A stretch of DNA of 64,000 bases from Antiquaquibacter metalliresistens (GTDB taxonomy: Bacteria > Actinomycetota > Actinomycetes > Actinomycetales > Microbacteriaceae): positions 186,001 to 250,000 of the forward strand of contig NZ_JARGEM010000005.1 in NCBI RefSeq assembly GCF_029211225.1, given 5' to 3'. Positions 34,562-46,242 of this stretch are shown piece after piece. A program made the position numbers and the translations under genes. The notes beneath the pieces were generated by a model. It was given only the letters and a program-made list of their open reading frames with translations, did no database searches and was not told the DNA's origin. Position 1 is the first letter of the stretch. Every line of letters begins with the position of its first letter.

Positions 34562-35050
34562 TCAGCGGGCGATGTCGGCGACGACCGCGCCCGTGACCGC
34601 GACGAGGTCGGCGGGCGCGAGCTCGAGGTCGAAACCGCGCCGCCCGCCCGAGACGTAGACGGTGTCCCACAGCTCGGCGGTCTCGTCGAGCACCGTGCGG
34701 TGGCGCGTCTTCTGCCCGACCGGGCTGATGCCGCCGACCACGTAGCCGGTGCGGCGCTCGGCGAGCTTCGGATCGGCCATCTCCGCCTTCTTACCGCCGA
34801 GGGCGGCGGCGAGACCCTTGAGGTCGAGCTTGCCGGTCACGGGCACGATGCCGACGACGAGTTCGCCGTCCAGATCGGCCAGGAGCGTCTTGAACACCCG
34901 TTCCGGGTCGAGCCCCAGCGCGCTGGCGGCCTCGAGGCCGAAGTTCGTGTTCGCCGCATCGTGCTCGTAGACGTGCGCGGCGAACGGGATGCCGGCGACC
35001 GTGAGGACGAGCGTCGCCGGCGTTCCCGGTCCCTCGCTGCGCTTGGCCAC
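34562..35050 (-). CDS. ybaK: YbaK/EbsC Cys-tRNA(Pro) deacylase
   Basis: 162 aa from the GTG at 35050 (VAKRSEGPGTPATLVL). It hydrolyses mischarged Cys-tRNA(Pro) in the cytoplasm. Family blocks: FAAHVYEHD, the catalytic-lysine region DPERVFKTLLADLDGELVVGIVP, KLDLKGLAAALGGKKAEMADP, and TGYVVGGISPVGQKTRHRTVLDE. These are YbaK rather than ProX motifs. It begins 28 nt after the glgX stop on the same strand and may be co-transcribed. Longer in-frame readings run into glgX and look non-family. Confidence 0.88.
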   Translation of the reverse strand: MAKRSEGPGTPATLVLTVAGIPFAAHVYEHDAANTNFGLEAASALGLDPERVFKTLLADLDGELVVGIVPVTGKLDLKGLAAALGGKKAEMADPKLAERRTGYVVGGISPVGQKTRHRTVLDETAELWDTVYVSGGRRGFDLELAPADLVAVTGAVVADIAR

Positions 35051-35078
35051 CGGGATATGGTGCCACAGCGCGAGCGGG

Positions 35079-37139
35079 TCAGTGCGCGCGGAACAACACC
35101 ATCGAGGTGCCGGCGATCTCCAACTCGCTGCCGGGGCCGTGCTCGCCGCCGCCCCCGCCATCCGGATCGTTCGAGTCCCAGAGCAGCGTGTACGAGTGCA
35201 CGCCCTCGTGTTCGGGCAGGGTGACCGTCACCGCATCCTCGAGCCCGTGTACCACGAGCAGGATGCGGTTGAACGGTTCGAACTCGGGCGTCGACGCCGC
35301 GAGGTACTGCAGCGTGCGCTCCTCGGGGGAGTCCCAGTCCTCCACCGACATCGCCAGGCCCTGTTTGTTGTACCAGTCCATCTGTGTGGCGCTCGGCACC
35401 GTCTCGCCCCACTTGCCGTAGCGCACGGGTCGCAGCGCGGGGTTCTCTCGCCGCAGTGCGATCAGCTGGCGAGTGACGGTGAGCAGGTCATCCTGCCAGC
35501 GTTCGTGCTCCCAGGGCACCCAGGTCAGCTCGCTGTCGTGGCAGTAGGCGTTGTTGTTGCCGCGTTGCGTGCGCCCGAACTCGTCGCCGGCGGTGATCAT
35601 CGGGATGCCCGCGCTCAGCAGCAGCGTGCCCATGAGGTTGCGCATCGCCTTGCGCCGCACGCCGAGGATCGCCTCGTCGGTGGTGGGACCCTCCACGCCG
35701 TGGTTGAACGAGTGGTTGTTGTCGGTGCCGTCCCGGTTGTTCTCGCCGTTGCCGAGGTTGTGCTTCGTGTCGTAGGCGGTGAGGTCGGCCATCGTGAAGC
35801 CGTCGTGCGCGGTGATGAAGTTCAGCGAGGCGAGCGGACCCCGCTCGGCGGAGAACACGTGCGCGGACCCGGTGAGCCGGCGCGCGAGCGAGCCGATGCC
35901 GTTGGGAGCCGTGCCGTTCGCACGGTCGGCGGCGATGTCGGTGAGCCAGAAGTCCCGCGCGCGGTCGCGGTAGCCGTCGTTCCACTCGGTCCAGCCGCGG
36001 GCGGTGCCGGGACCGGGGAAGTTGCCCACCTGCCAGCCGCCCATCCCGACGTCCCACGGTTCGGCGATGATCTTCGACTCGGCGAGCGCCGGATCGTCGC
36101 GGATCGCCAGCAGCAGCGGGTGGTCGGTCTGGAACTCGTTCATCTCGTCGCGGCCGAGGGTGGCGGCGAGGTCGAAGCGGAACCCGTCCACCTGCACGTC
36201 GTTCGCCCAATAGCGCAGCGAGTCGAGGATCAGTCGCGCGGCGGCGGGGGTCGCGGTGTTCACGGAGTTGCCGCATCCGGTGACATCGACGTACTCGCCG
36301 TCGGCGGTCTGCCGGTAGTAGTGCTTGTTGTCGAGGCCCCGCAACGAGGTCGTCGGCCCTCCGAGGCCCTCCTCGGCGGTGTGGTTGTAGACGACATCGA
36401 GTACGACCTCGAGTCCCGCCTCGTGCAGCAGCTTGACCATGCCCTTGAACTCGCGCAGCACCGCGCCGGCGCCGCCCGACTGCGCCTCGCGCGTGGCGTA
36501 GGCGCCGTGCGGGGTGAAGAAGTTCAGCGTGTTGTAGCCCCAGTAGTTGGTCAGCCCCTGCTTGATCAGGCGCTGCTCACTCACGAACTGGTGCACCGGC
36601 AGCAGCTCGATCGTGGTCACCCCGAGATCCTTGAGATAGGCGATCGTGGAGGTATGCGCGAGCCCGGCGTAGGTGCCGCGAAGCTCCTCGGGCAGGTGCG
36701 GGTTGAGCTTGGTGAGGCCCTTGGCATGCGCTTCGTAGAGCACGGCGTGGTCCATGGGGATGCGCGGCTTCTCGACACCGCCCCAGTCGAAGTCGTCATC
36801 GGGCTGCACATAGGCGCGGAACTCGCCGTTCTGGGTGCGCCACAGGCCGCGAGCGTAGGGGTCGACGAGGTGCAGGCTGGGGTCGAAGGCGTGGCCGGGC
36901 TCATTGGGCCCATCGGCGCGCAGCGAGTACTTCACGCCGGGAGCGAGCAGCTTCGAGGTGACGCTCCAGACGTCGCCGGCGCCCTTGGTCAGCGGGATGG
37001 TCTTGGCCACCCAGTTGAGGTCGCGGTCGTCGAACAGGCACAACTCGATCGATGAGGCGCTGGCCGACCACACGCGCAGCTCGCCGCCCCTCGGGCCGAG
37101 GCGCACGCCCAGACCGTCGAGCGGATCGGCGTCAGGCAT
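35079..37139 (-). CDS. glgX: Glycogen debranching enzyme GlgX
   Basis: 686 aa. Hydrolyses alpha-1,6 branches of limit dextrin in glycogen breakdown. An N-terminal CBM48 domain is followed by the GH13 barrel. Catalytic residues: nucleophile Asp in VDGFRFDLAATLGRD, acid Glu in SKIIAEPWDVG, and the transition-state Asp in FITAHDGFTMADL. The GlgX-typical YNHTAEE and GDEFGRTQRGNNNAYCHD blocks are present. The ATG at 37139 lies 7 nt from a TACGCT -10, suggesting a leaderless mRNA. An open frame continues upstream but shows no homology-like sequence. It is divergent from the cysteine desulfurase gene. Confidence 0.93.
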   Translation of the reverse strand: MPDADPLDGLGVRLGPRGGELRVWSASASSIELCLFDDRDLNWVAKTIPLTKGAGDVWSVTSKLLAPGVKYSLRADGPNEPGHAFDPSLHLVDPYARGLWRTQNGEFRAYVQPDDDFDWGGVEKPRIPMDHAVLYEAHAKGLTKLNPHLPEELRGTYAGLAHTSTIAYLKDLGVTTIELLPVHQFVSEQRLIKQGLTNYWGYNTLNFFTPHGAYATREAQSGGAGAVLREFKGMVKLLHEAGLEVVLDVVYNHTAEEGLGGPTTSLRGLDNKHYYRQTADGEYVDVTGCGNSVNTATPAAARLILDSLRYWANDVQVDGFRFDLAATLGRDEMNEFQTDHPLLLAIRDDPALAESKIIAEPWDVGMGGWQVGNFPGPGTARGWTEWNDGYRDRARDFWLTDIAADRANGTAPNGIGSLARRLTGSAHVFSAERGPLASLNFITAHDGFTMADLTAYDTKHNLGNGENNRDGTDNNHSFNHGVEGPTTDEAILGVRRKAMRNLMGTLLLSAGIPMITAGDEFGRTQRGNNNAYCHDSELTWVPWEHERWQDDLLTVTRQLIALRRENPALRPVRYGKWGETVPSATQMDWYNKQGLAMSVEDWDSPEERTLQYLAASTPEFEPFNRILLVVHGLEDAVTVTLPEHEGVHSYTLLWDSNDPDGGGGGEHGPGSELEIAGTSMVLFRAH

Positions 37140-37140
37140 G

Positions 37141-37155
37141 CAGTACAGCGTACTG
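37141..37155. promoter_or_regulatory. glgX -10 region inside a small palindrome
   Basis: CAGTAC-AGC-GTACTG is a perfect 6-bp inverted repeat. On the minus strand the -10 hexamer TACGCT (37152-37147) lies inside it, 7 nt from the glgX ATG. It could be an operator for a regulator of glycogen use, or a chance feature. Confidence 0.4.
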
Positions 37156-37178
37156 ACCGTGTGCGTCATGCTTGTTAC

Positions 37179-38288
37179 ATGGCCGTCTACCTCGATCACG
37201 CGGCGACCACCCCGATGCGCAACGAGGTGCTCGCCGCCTATGTCGCCGCGCTGGCCATCGTGGGCAACCCGTCGTCGATCCACTCCTTCGGCCAGCAGGC
37301 GAAGGGGATGCTGGAGAGCGCCCGCGAGACGGTCGCCGCCGCGCTCGGGGTCGACCCGATCCAGGTGACGTTCACCTCGGGCGGCACGGAGTCGATCAAC
37401 CTCGCGATCAAGGGACTGTTCTGGTCCCGGGCGCCACGCAACAGGATCCTCGCGACCCGCGCCGAGCACCACGCGACGATCGACGCGCTCGAGTGGCTGG
37501 AGCGGCACGAGGGTGCCGTGATCGACTGGATTCCGGTGGATGCGCTGGGCCGCATCGACCTCGCGGCGCTGGAGGCCGCGATGGGCGACGACGTCGCGCT
37601 CGTCACGACCCTGCTCGCCAACAACGAGGTGGGCACGGTGCAGCCGGTGGCCGAGGTCGTGCGCATCGCCGGGGACGTGCCGGTGCACGTCGATGCGGTC
37701 GGCGCGCTCGGCCAGGTGCCGCTGCCGGCCGGGCTCGCGGCGGTCAGCATCTCCGCCCACAAGCTCGGCGGGCCGGTCGGGGTGGGCGCGCTCGCCCTCG
37801 CGCGCGGCAGCGTCGTGACCCCGCTCATCCACGGCGGGAATCAGCAGCCCTACCGTTCGGGCACGCAGGACGTCGCCGGAGCCGTCGCGCTCGCGACGGC
37901 GCTGACGCTGCCGCATCCGGATGTCGCGGCGCTGCGCGACCGGCTCGTCGCCGGCGTGCTCGCGGCCGTGCCCGACGCGGTGCTGCGCGGCGACCCGGTC
38001 GACCGGCTGTCCAGCAACGCGCACTTCACCTTCCCCGGGTGCGAGGGCGACTCCCTGCTGTTCCTGCTGGATGCCGCGGGCATCAGCGCCTCGACGGGCT
38101 CGGCCTGCCAGGCGGGGGTGCCCGAGGCATCCCACGTGCTGCTCGCGATGGGACTCGACGAGCCCACCGCGCGCGGCGCCCTGCGGTTCACGCTGGGCCA
38201 CGGCTCCACCGACGCGGACGTCGACGCGCTGCTGGCCGCCCTGCCGCCCGCGGTGGAACGCGCCCGCGCCGCGGGCCTCTCCGGCTGA
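37179..38288 (+). CDS. Cysteine desulfurase (NifS/IscS-like)
   Basis: 369 aa. PLP enzyme releasing sulfur from cysteine as a persulfide. The N-terminus [17 protein letters not shown] fixes the start at the ATG 37179. The PLP lysine is in [16 protein letters not shown], and the catalytic Cys loop is [17 protein letters not shown], the short-loop class I type. It lies 119 bp upstream of mnmA on the same strand. That suggests it donates sulfur for tRNA 2-thiouridine, and possibly Fe-S clusters. Confidence 0.92.
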   Translation: MAVYLDHAATTPMRNEVLAAYVAALAIVGNPSSIHSFGQQAKGMLESARETVAAALGVDPIQVTFTSGGTESINLAIKGLFWSRAPRNRILATRAEHHATIDALEWLERHEGAVIDWIPVDALGRIDLAALEAAMGDDVALVTTLLANNEVGTVQPVAEVVRIAGDVPVHVDAVGALGQVPLPAGLAAVSISAHKLGGPVGVGALALARGSVVTPLIHGGNQQPYRSGTQDVAGAVALATALTLPHPDVAALRDRLVAGVLAAVPDAVLRGDPVDRLSSNAHFTFPGCEGDSLLFLLDAAGISASTGSACQAGVPEASHVLLAMGLDEPTARGALRFTLGHGSTDADVDALLAALPPAVERARAAGLSG

Positions 38289-38319
38289 CCGCCCGGTCAT
38301 CCGCCTCCGACCCAGCCAG

Positions 38320-38383
38320 TGCGGAGGACGACACGCCGTGCAGCAGGCCCCCAGGGTCCACGACCGGCGTGTCATCCTCCGCA
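38320..38383. repeat. 19-bp inverted repeat with 26-nt loop before mnmA
   Basis: The left arm is 38320-38338 and the right arm 38365-38383. They are complementary at 18 of 19 positions, with one C/A mismatch. The arms begin TGCGGAGGAC and end ATCCTCCGCA. No T-tract follows, and the mnmA -10 begins 11 bp after the right arm. It could be a terminator for the desulfurase gene, a dispersed repeat or a protein-binding site. Confidence 0.55.
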
Positions 38384-38394
38384 TTGGTGCTGCC

Positions 38395-38400
38395 TACACT
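38395..38400 (+). promoter_or_regulatory. -10 hexamer, leaderless start of mnmA
   Basis: TACACT, followed by 7 nt and GTG. There is no Shine-Dalgarno between hexamer and start. Confidence 0.5.
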
Positions 38401-38407
38401 GGTTTCC

Positions 38408-39532
38408 GTGAAGATCCTGGCGGCGATGAGCGGTGGCGTGGACTCCGCGGTTGCGGCCGCGCGGGCGGTGGACGCCGGTCACGAGGTCGTGGGCGTGCAC
38501 CTCGCGCTCAGCCGTCAGCCCGGCACCCTGCGCACCGGAAGCCGGGGATGCTGCACGATCGAGGACTCGATGGACGCGCAGCGCGTGGCATCCCGGCTCG
38601 GCATCCCGTATTACGTGTGGGACTTCTCGGAGCGGTTCAAGGCCGACGTCGTCGACGACTTCGTCGCCGAATACGCCGCGGGCCGTACCCCCAACCCGTG
38701 CATGCGCTGCAACGAGCGCATCAAGTTCGCCGCCCTGCTCGAGAAGGCCGTCGCGCTCGGTTTCGATGCCGTCGCGACCGGCCACTACGCCTCGATCGTG
38801 ATCGGCCCCGACGGCCAGCGCGAGCTGCACCGCGCCGCCGACTGGGCGAAGGACCAGTCCTACGTGCTGGGGGTGCTCACCGCGGAGCAGCTCGCGCACT
38901 GCATGTTCCCGCTCGGGTCGACCCCGTCGAAGGCCGAGGTGCGCGCCGAAGCCGCCGAGCGCGGCTTCACCCTCGCTCAGAAGCCCGACTCCCACGACAT
39001 CTGCTTCATCCCGGACGGCGACACCCGCGGCTGGCTCGCCGACAAGGTCGGCGCCGAGCCGGGGGAGATCCTCGACCGCTCGGGCGCCGTGATCGGCAGC
39101 CACGAGGGCGCGCTGGCCTTCACCGTCGGCCAGCGCAAGGGCCTGAACATCGGCTACCCGGCCGATGACGGCAGGCCGCGCTTCGTGCTCGAGGTGCGGC
39201 CGAAGCAGAACGCCGTCGTCGTGGGTCCGCGCGAGGCGCTCGCGGTGGGCGAGCTCGCTGGCTCCACCTTCAGCTGGGCCGGTCGGGCGCCGGATGCCGC
39301 GACCACCCCCTTCGACGTCGAGGTGCAGGTTCGCGCCCACGCCGACCCCGTGCCCGCGATCGCGCGGCTCGCGCCGCACGCGACGACCGGAGCCCCCGAG
39401 CTCGTGATCCGGCCCGCGCAGCCGATCGAGGGCGTCGCCCCGGGGCAGACCGCGGTGATCTACGACGGCACGCGCGTGATCGGCCAATGCACCATCGATC
39501 GCACCGTGTCGGCCGCGCCGGTGCCCGTCTAG
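38408..39532 (+). CDS. mnmA: tRNA-specific 2-thiouridylase MnmA
   Basis: 374 aa from GTG 38408 ([16 protein letters not shown]). It adenylates and thiolates U34 of tRNA-Lys, -Glu and -Gln. The PP-loop is [10 protein letters not shown]. The nucleophilic Cys is in [14 protein letters not shown] and the persulfide-carrying Cys in [17 protein letters not shown] and DQSYVLGVL are further MnmA blocks. The adjacent cysteine desulfurase supplies sulfur. Upstream frames are open, but the family start and the -10 seven nt before support this GTG. Confidence 0.94.
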   Translation: MKILAAMSGGVDSAVAAARAVDAGHEVVGVHLALSRQPGTLRTGSRGCCTIEDSMDAQRVASRLGIPYYVWDFSERFKADVVDDFVAEYAAGRTPNPCMRCNERIKFAALLEKAVALGFDAVATGHYASIVIGPDGQRELHRAADWAKDQSYVLGVLTAEQLAHCMFPLGSTPSKAEVRAEAAERGFTLAQKPDSHDICFIPDGDTRGWLADKVGAEPGEILDRSGAVIGSHEGALAFTVGQRKGLNIGYPADDGRPRFVLEVRPKQNAVVVGPREALAVGELAGSTFSWAGRAPDAATTPFDVEVQVRAHADPVPAIARLAPHATTGAPELVIRPAQPIEGVAPGQTAVIYDGTRVIGQCTIDRTVSAAPVPV

Positions 39533-39559
39533 CCCTCCCGGCGCGTCGGTGGCCGGGCC

Positions 39560-41794
<2,235 letters not shown>

Positions 41795-41856
41795 ACGCCC
41801 GGAGGCACCCTGGAAAATCCTCGAAACTCGTCCCCCGAACGGGGCGTTCTGTCCCC

Positions 41857-41862
41857 TAAGCT
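41857..41862 (+). promoter_or_regulatory. -10 hexamer for the DUF1023-type hydrolase
   Basis: TAAGCT, giving a leader of about 60 nt that carries GAGGAAGAG (41916-41924) 7 nt before a TTG start. Just upstream, CCCC-GAAC-GGGG could be a weak ligA terminator hairpin. Confidence 0.35.
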
Positions 41863-41931
41863 GGTGACGCACGATCGAGCCCCGGTGGGAGGCGGGGCGA
41901 TGTCGCGCACAATCTGAGGAAGAGACCCGAA

Positions 41932-43266
41932 TTGCTGTTTGACGTCGCAGCTGTTCTATCCGCCTCGGTGGCACTGGGACCCGTCGCCGAGGCCTTTGGC
42001 GTGCACGAAATCACGGCATACGACACGGCCGTGGTGCTCGTGCTCGATCTCGCGCCGGTCGTGCAGCCGATCCCCGATGCGCAGCCGGTGACCGACGGCG
42101 GATCCCGCTTCGGTCAGGCCGACGGCGTGCTCCGTCAGCTCTCGCAGATCTCGATCTCCGACATCGGCACCTTCGTGGCCGCCAACCCCGCGGCGATCGA
42201 CTCGCTGCTCACCGATCCGCCTCTGGCCGCCGAGGTCTCGATCTGGTGGAACTCCCTCGACGGTCAACGGCGCGTGGCGCTGCGCTCCGCGACGCCGCAG
42301 TTGGTCGGAAACCTCGACGGCATCCCGTTCGTCTACCGCGATATCGCCAACCGCTCGATGCTGACCTCGACCATCGACGACCTCGAGCGCGTCATCGCGA
42401 ACGAGAACGGCCGAACGGTCGTCGAGAACGCCAAGATGCAGCTGCGCATGCTCACCTCGATCTCCGAGGCGCTGGGGGGCAGGTACGCCGACTCGAGGCG
42501 CACGCTCATGAGCCTCGACGTGCGCGGTCAGGGCAAGGCGGCGATCGTGCTCGGCGATCTGCGCACCGCCGACTACGTCACCTTCATGGTCCCCGGCATG
42601 TTCTTCACCATCGAGGGGCAGATGGGTTACTGGACGGATGCCGCGGCCCGCCTCGCCGACGAGCAGCGCGCCTGGCTCGCCCTGCTCGGCGACGACCCCG
42701 ACGCGAGCGTCGCCACCGTCGCCTGGATCGGCTACCAGACGCCGAACCTCACCAACGTCGGCTCGATCGACAACGCGCTCGAGGGCCGCGACCTGCTCGC
42801 TGGCGCCATCCAGGGACTGCAGTCGCTGCGCGGTGCCGAGCAGCCGTACATCACCGTGATCGGCCACTCCTACGGGTCGACCGCCGCGCTCATGGCGCTC
42901 ACCGAGTACGACTTCGAGATCGACGCGCTCGCCGTCGTCGGCTCGCCGGGCAGCCCCGCCAAGTCCGTGAACGAGCTGCACGTGCGCAACGGCAACGTGT
43001 ACGTCGGAGAGGCTCCCTGGGACCCGGTGCCCGACAGCGCGTTCTTCGGCAGCGACCCCGGATCGGCCGGCTACGGTGCGCATGTCTTCGGCGCGGTCGG
43101 CACGACGGATCCGCTCACACACAAGGCGCTCGCCGCATCCTTCGGGCACATCGAGTACTTCAGTCCCGGTACCGAGTCGTTGCGCAACCTCGCGCTCATC
43201 GGCATCGGCGAGGGTGCGCTCGTCACCGACGGACGGCCGGCGCCGAGCGGCATCCTCGCTCACTGA
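41932..43266 (+). CDS. DUF1023-type alpha/beta hydrolase
   Basis: 444 aa from a TTG with a strong GAGGAAGAG site 7 nt upstream; no better ATG or GTG start lies nearby. An N-terminal helical region is followed by the DUF1023 alpha/beta-hydrolase domain (VTFMVPGMFFTIEGQMGYWTD; VATVAWIGYQTPNL). The nucleophile elbow is TVIGHSYGSTAAL, and a late His is in DPLTHKALAASFGHIEYFSPG. These actinobacterial hydrolases have no defined substrate. No clear signal peptide is visible. Confidence 0.75.
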   Translation: MLFDVAAVLSASVALGPVAEAFGVHEITAYDTAVVLVLDLAPVVQPIPDAQPVTDGGSRFGQADGVLRQLSQISISDIGTFVAANPAAIDSLLTDPPLAAEVSIWWNSLDGQRRVALRSATPQLVGNLDGIPFVYRDIANRSMLTSTIDDLERVIANENGRTVVENAKMQLRMLTSISEALGGRYADSRRTLMSLDVRGQGKAAIVLGDLRTADYVTFMVPGMFFTIEGQMGYWTDAAARLADEQRAWLALLGDDPDASVATVAWIGYQTPNLTNVGSIDNALEGRDLLAGAIQGLQSLRGAEQPYITVIGHSYGSTAALMALTEYDFEIDALAVVGSPGSPAKSVNELHVRNGNVYVGEAPWDPVPDSAFFGSDPGSAGYGAHVFGAVGTTDPLTHKALAASFGHIEYFSPGTESLRNLALIGIGEGALVTDGRPAPSGILAH

Positions 43267-43339
43267 TCGCGTCACCCCCGGACGGGGCCGCGCGGGTCCA
43301 CGACCACCGGTGCTACCGTGACGGACGGATCGGGGGACC

Positions 43340-43774
43340 ATGGCCAGGACATCGCGCGCGTTCGCACTCCTGCTCGTGCTGCCGTTGGCGGGCTGCGCCG
43401 TTCCGGCGGCCTGGGGTGTGACCGCCGACGACGCACGCACCCATCTGGTGCGCGCCGTCGACCAGACCCAGGAGCTCGCGGGCGGCAGTTGGACGCCGTT
43501 GGACGATGCGGTGCCGAGGGGCTGCGTCATCCCGCCCTGGACGGCGGGTTCGCGCGCGTCGGTGCTGCGCATCGGCACGCCGCCGGCCGACCCGCAGACT
43601 GCCGCCGAGCTGGTGGATGCCGCGTGGGAGTCCTGGGGCTACGAGGTCACCCGCGCGACCATCGACCCGGTCATCGAGGTGCAGGGGCGCTTCGGCGGGG
43701 AGCTCCTCGTGTTCCGCGTGAGCGAGCACGCGATGTCGCTGCAGGGCGAGGGCGAGTGCAGTCCGGCCCGGTGA
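43340..43774 (+). CDS. Small lipoprotein of unknown function
   Basis: 144 aa. The signal peptide ends in a lipobox LPLAGC (Cys19), so it is probably anchored outside the membrane. The mature part has Cys62 and Cys140, and a WESWGYEVT...DPVIEVQGRFGGELLVFRVSEHAMSL segment, but no family I recognise. RBS-like GGGGGA precedes the ATG, and TACCGT (43314-43319) could be its -10. It lies directly before gatC, which has its own promoter. Confidence 0.65.
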   Translation: MARTSRAFALLLVLPLAGCAVPAAWGVTADDARTHLVRAVDQTQELAGGSWTPLDDAVPRGCVIPPWTAGSRASVLRIGTPPADPQTAAELVDAAWESWGYEVTRATIDPVIEVQGRFGGELLVFRVSEHAMSLQGEGECSPAR

Positions 43775-43794
43775 GTGCATGCTGGAGCGCCGCA

Positions 43795-43800
43795 TAGGAT
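43795..43800 (+). promoter_or_regulatory. -10 hexamer, leaderless start of gatC
   Basis: TAGGAT followed by 6 nt and GTG (43807). Confidence 0.5.
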
Positions 43801-43806
43801 TGTCCG

Positions 43807-44106
43807 GTGTCCGAGATCACCCCTGAAGTCGTCAGCCACCTGGCCACCCTCGCGCGTATCGCGTTGACCGAGGACGAGATCCGCAGTCTCACGGGCGAGC
43901 TCGGCGCGATCGTCGACTCGGTCGCCAAGGTGAGCGAGGTCGCCACCCCGGACGTTCCGGCGACGAGCCACCCGATCCCGCTCGTGAACGTCTACCGGGA
44001 CGACGTTCCCGGTGTCACGCTCACGACCGAGCAGGCGCTCTCGGGCGCGCCGGAGCACGACGGTTCGCGGTTCAAGGTCTCGGCGATCCTGGGGGAGGAG
44101 CAGTGA
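43807..44106 (+). CDS. gatC: Asp-tRNA(Asn)/Glu-tRNA(Gln) amidotransferase subunit C
   Basis: 99 aa. Small bridging subunit of GatCAB that stabilises GatA. Typical pattern: [24 protein letters not shown], then [26 protein letters not shown], and a C-terminal VSAILGEEQ. The GTG start is 6 nt after TAGGAT. Its stop overlaps the gatA GTG by 4 bp. Confidence 0.92.
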   Translation: MSEITPEVVSHLATLARIALTEDEIRSLTGELGAIVDSVAKVSEVATPDVPATSHPIPLVNVYRDDVPGVTLTTEQALSGAPEHDGSRFKVSAILGEEQ

Positions 44107-45596
44107 GCCTCGTCGAGATGTCGGCCGCCGAGCTCGCGGCCAAGCTCGCCTCACGCGAGGTCTCCTCGGTCGAGGTCACGCAGGCCCACCTCGACCGCAT
44201 CGCGGCGGTGGACGGTGACGTGCACGCCTTCCTGCACATCAACGCGGACGCGATCGACACCGCCGCACTCATCGACGCGCAGCGCGCCGCGGGCGAGCCG
44301 CTCGGCGAGCTCGCCGGTGTGCCGATCGCGATCAAGGACGTGCTGTGCACGGTCGGGATGCCATCGACCGCCGGTTCGCGCATCCTCGAGGGCTGGATCC
44401 CACCCTACGACGCCACCCCGGTCGCCAAGCTCAAGGCCGCGGGACTCGTGCCGCTCGGCAAGACCAACATGGACGAGTTCGCGATGGGATCGTCCACCGA
44501 GCACTCCGCGTTCGGGCCGACGAAGAACCCGTGGGATCTCGAGCGCATCCCGGGCGGATCGGGCGGCGGTTCCGCCGCGGCGGTCGCGGCCTTCGAAGCC
44601 CCGCTCGCGCTCGGCTCGGACACCGGCGGCTCGATCCGGCAGCCCGCCGCCGTCACCGGCTCGGTGGGGGTGAAGCCGACCTATGGCGGCGTCTCGCGCT
44701 ACGGCGCGATCGCGCTCGCATCATCGCTCGATCAGGTCGGCCCGGTCACGCGCAGCGTGCTCGACGCCGCACTGCTGCACGACGTCATCGGCGGTCACGA
44801 CCCGCGCGATTCCACCTCGCTCAAGGACGTCTGGCCGTCGTTCGCGGCCGCGGCGCGCGAGGGCGCCGCCGCCGAGTCGCTCAAAGGCCTGCGCGTCGGC
44901 GTCGTCAAGGAGCTCGACCAGCCCGGCTTCCAGCAGGGCGTCTCCGACCGCTTCCACGAGGCGCTCGAGCTGCTCACCTCGGCGGGGGCGGAGATCGTCG
45001 AGGTCTCGGCGCCCCACTTCGAGTACGCGGTGGCGGCGTACTACGTGATCTTGCCGGCCGAGGCATCCAGCAACCTGGCGAAGTTCGACTCGGTGCGCTT
45101 CGGTCTGCGCGCCGCGGTGAGCGGCACGGTCGAGGAGGTCATGGCGGCCACGCGCGAGCTCGGGTTCGGCGCCGAGGTCAAGCGGCGCGTGATCCTCGGC
45201 ACGTACGCGCTGAGCGCGGGCTACTACGACGCCTACTACGGCAGCGCGCAGAAGGTGCGCACGCTCATTCAGCGCGACTTCGCCGCCGCCTTCGACCAGG
45301 CGGACGTGCTCGTCTCGCCCGCCGCGCCGACCACGGCGTTCAAGCTCGGCGAGAAGGTCAACGACCCGCTGGCGATGTATCTCAACGACGTCACCACGAT
45401 CCCCGCCAACCTGGCAGGCGTGCCCGGCATGGGCCTGCCGATGGGCCTGGCCGAGGACGGCCTGCCCGTCGGCTTCCAGATCATGGCTCCCGCCCGCGAA
45501 GACGCCCGGCTCTACCGCCTCGGGGCGACCCTCGAGCGCCTCCTCGAGGAGCGCTGGGGCGGACCATTGCTCGCGAAGGCGCCGAGCCTGGGCTGA
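44103..45596 (+). CDS. gatA: Asp-tRNA(Asn)/Glu-tRNA(Gln) amidotransferase subunit A
   Basis: 497 aa. Glutaminase/amidase subunit that supplies ammonia for transamidation. The Ser-cisSer-Lys triad is intact: Lys78 in VPIAIKDVL, Ser153 in [13 protein letters not shown] and Ser177 in [12 protein letters not shown]. The start overlaps gatC. The usual third gene gatB does not follow: a palindrome and a convergent CGNR gene come next. GatB must be encoded elsewhere for a working complex. Confidence 0.95.
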   Translation: MSLVEMSAAELAAKLASREVSSVEVTQAHLDRIAAVDGDVHAFLHINADAIDTAALIDAQRAAGEPLGELAGVPIAIKDVLCTVGMPSTAGSRILEGWIPPYDATPVAKLKAAGLVPLGKTNMDEFAMGSSTEHSAFGPTKNPWDLERIPGGSGGGSAAAVAAFEAPLALGSDTGGSIRQPAAVTGSVGVKPTYGGVSRYGAIALASSLDQVGPVTRSVLDAALLHDVIGGHDPRDSTSLKDVWPSFAAAAREGAAAESLKGLRVGVVKELDQPGFQQGVSDRFHEALELLTSAGAEIVEVSAPHFEYAVAAYYVILPAEASSNLAKFDSVRFGLRAAVSGTVEEVMAATRELGFGAEVKRRVILGTYALSAGYYDAYYGSAQKVRTLIQRDFAAAFDQADVLVSPAAPTTAFKLGEKVNDPLAMYLNDVTTIPANLAGVPGMGLPMGLAEDGLPVGFQIMAPAREDARLYRLGATLERLLEERWGGPLLAKAPSLG

Positions 45597-45610
45597 GCGC
45601 CACGTGGCGC
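45597..45610. terminator. Hairpin terminator candidate between gatA and the CGNR gene
   Basis: GCGCC-ACGT-GGCGC is a perfect 14-bp palindrome starting right after the gatA TGA, and 11 bp from the stop of the convergent gene. It could serve both directions. There is no T-tract. Confidence 0.5.
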
Positions 45611-45620
45611 GGCTGTCCCG

Positions 45621-46172
45621 TCACCGCCCCGCGACGCGCTCGCGGTAGCCCTGCTGGTTGACCCGGTTTCCGCAGCGGACGCTGCAGAAGCGTCGCGATC
45701 CGTTGCGGGAGAGGTCGAGCAGCACACCGGTGCAGTCCTCGGCGTCGCACACCCGCATCCGGCCCATCTCGTCGGTGCGGATGACGTCGGCGAAGGCGAG
45801 CGCGCCCTCCACCCGGATGCGTTCGGCGAGCGGGGCGTCGGCCTCGGTGGCGTGCAAGTGCCAGTCGAAACGGTCGTGACGGATGAGGAACGGCAGAGCG
45901 TTCGCATCCCGCAGCCAGGCGTTGACCTCCTCCACGGCGTCGTCGCGCGTCATGCTCCAGACCGCGCGCACCCGGTCGCGGGTCTCATGCACCTCGCGCA
46001 GCTCGGCGTCGTCGCGATCGAAGCGGCCGGTATAGCCGTGCTCGTCGAGCAGGGCGATGAGCTGAGCCTGCGTGGCCAGCTCGTCCTCGCCGCTGCGGGA
46101 GGCGGTCGGATGCGTATTCGCGAGTGCCGTGAGGAACTCGAGCGTGTCCTCCGTGTCAGGGGCGAAATGCAA
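45621..46172 (-). CDS. CGNR zinc-finger protein (ABATE-domain regulator)
   Basis: 183 aa. The N-terminal ABATE-like domain (FLTALANTHPT...RSGEDELATQAQL) is followed by a C-terminal CGNR finger: RVCDAEDCTGVLLDLSRN, then RRFCSVRCGNRVN, with four cysteines. CGNR proteins are putative stress-linked transcription regulators. The TTG start at 46172 has AAGGA 6 nt upstream. It is divergent from the EamA transporter gene, the probable regulatory target. A GAGTG...CACTC inverted repeat lies in the gap (46207-46226). Confidence 0.85.
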   Translation of the reverse strand: MHFAPDTEDTLEFLTALANTHPTASRSGEDELATQAQLIALLDEHGYTGRFDRDDAELREVHETRDRVRAVWSMTRDDAVEEVNAWLRDANALPFLIRHDRFDWHLHATEADAPLAERIRVEGALAFADVIRTDEMGRMRVCDAEDCTGVLLDLSRNGSRRFCSVRCGNRVNQQGYRERVAGR

Positions 46173-46242
46173 TTTGAGTCCTTATTCGATCGAGGTCTAG
46201 TGTCAGGAGTGTAATCCACTTCACTCATGACGGGCACCGCGC

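Noticed and set aside
41836-41851. SOS/LexA box near CGAAC...GTTC after ligA
   Set aside because: The spacing between the half sites is 5 nt, not the 4 of the actinobacterial LexA consensus, and the outer bases do not match.
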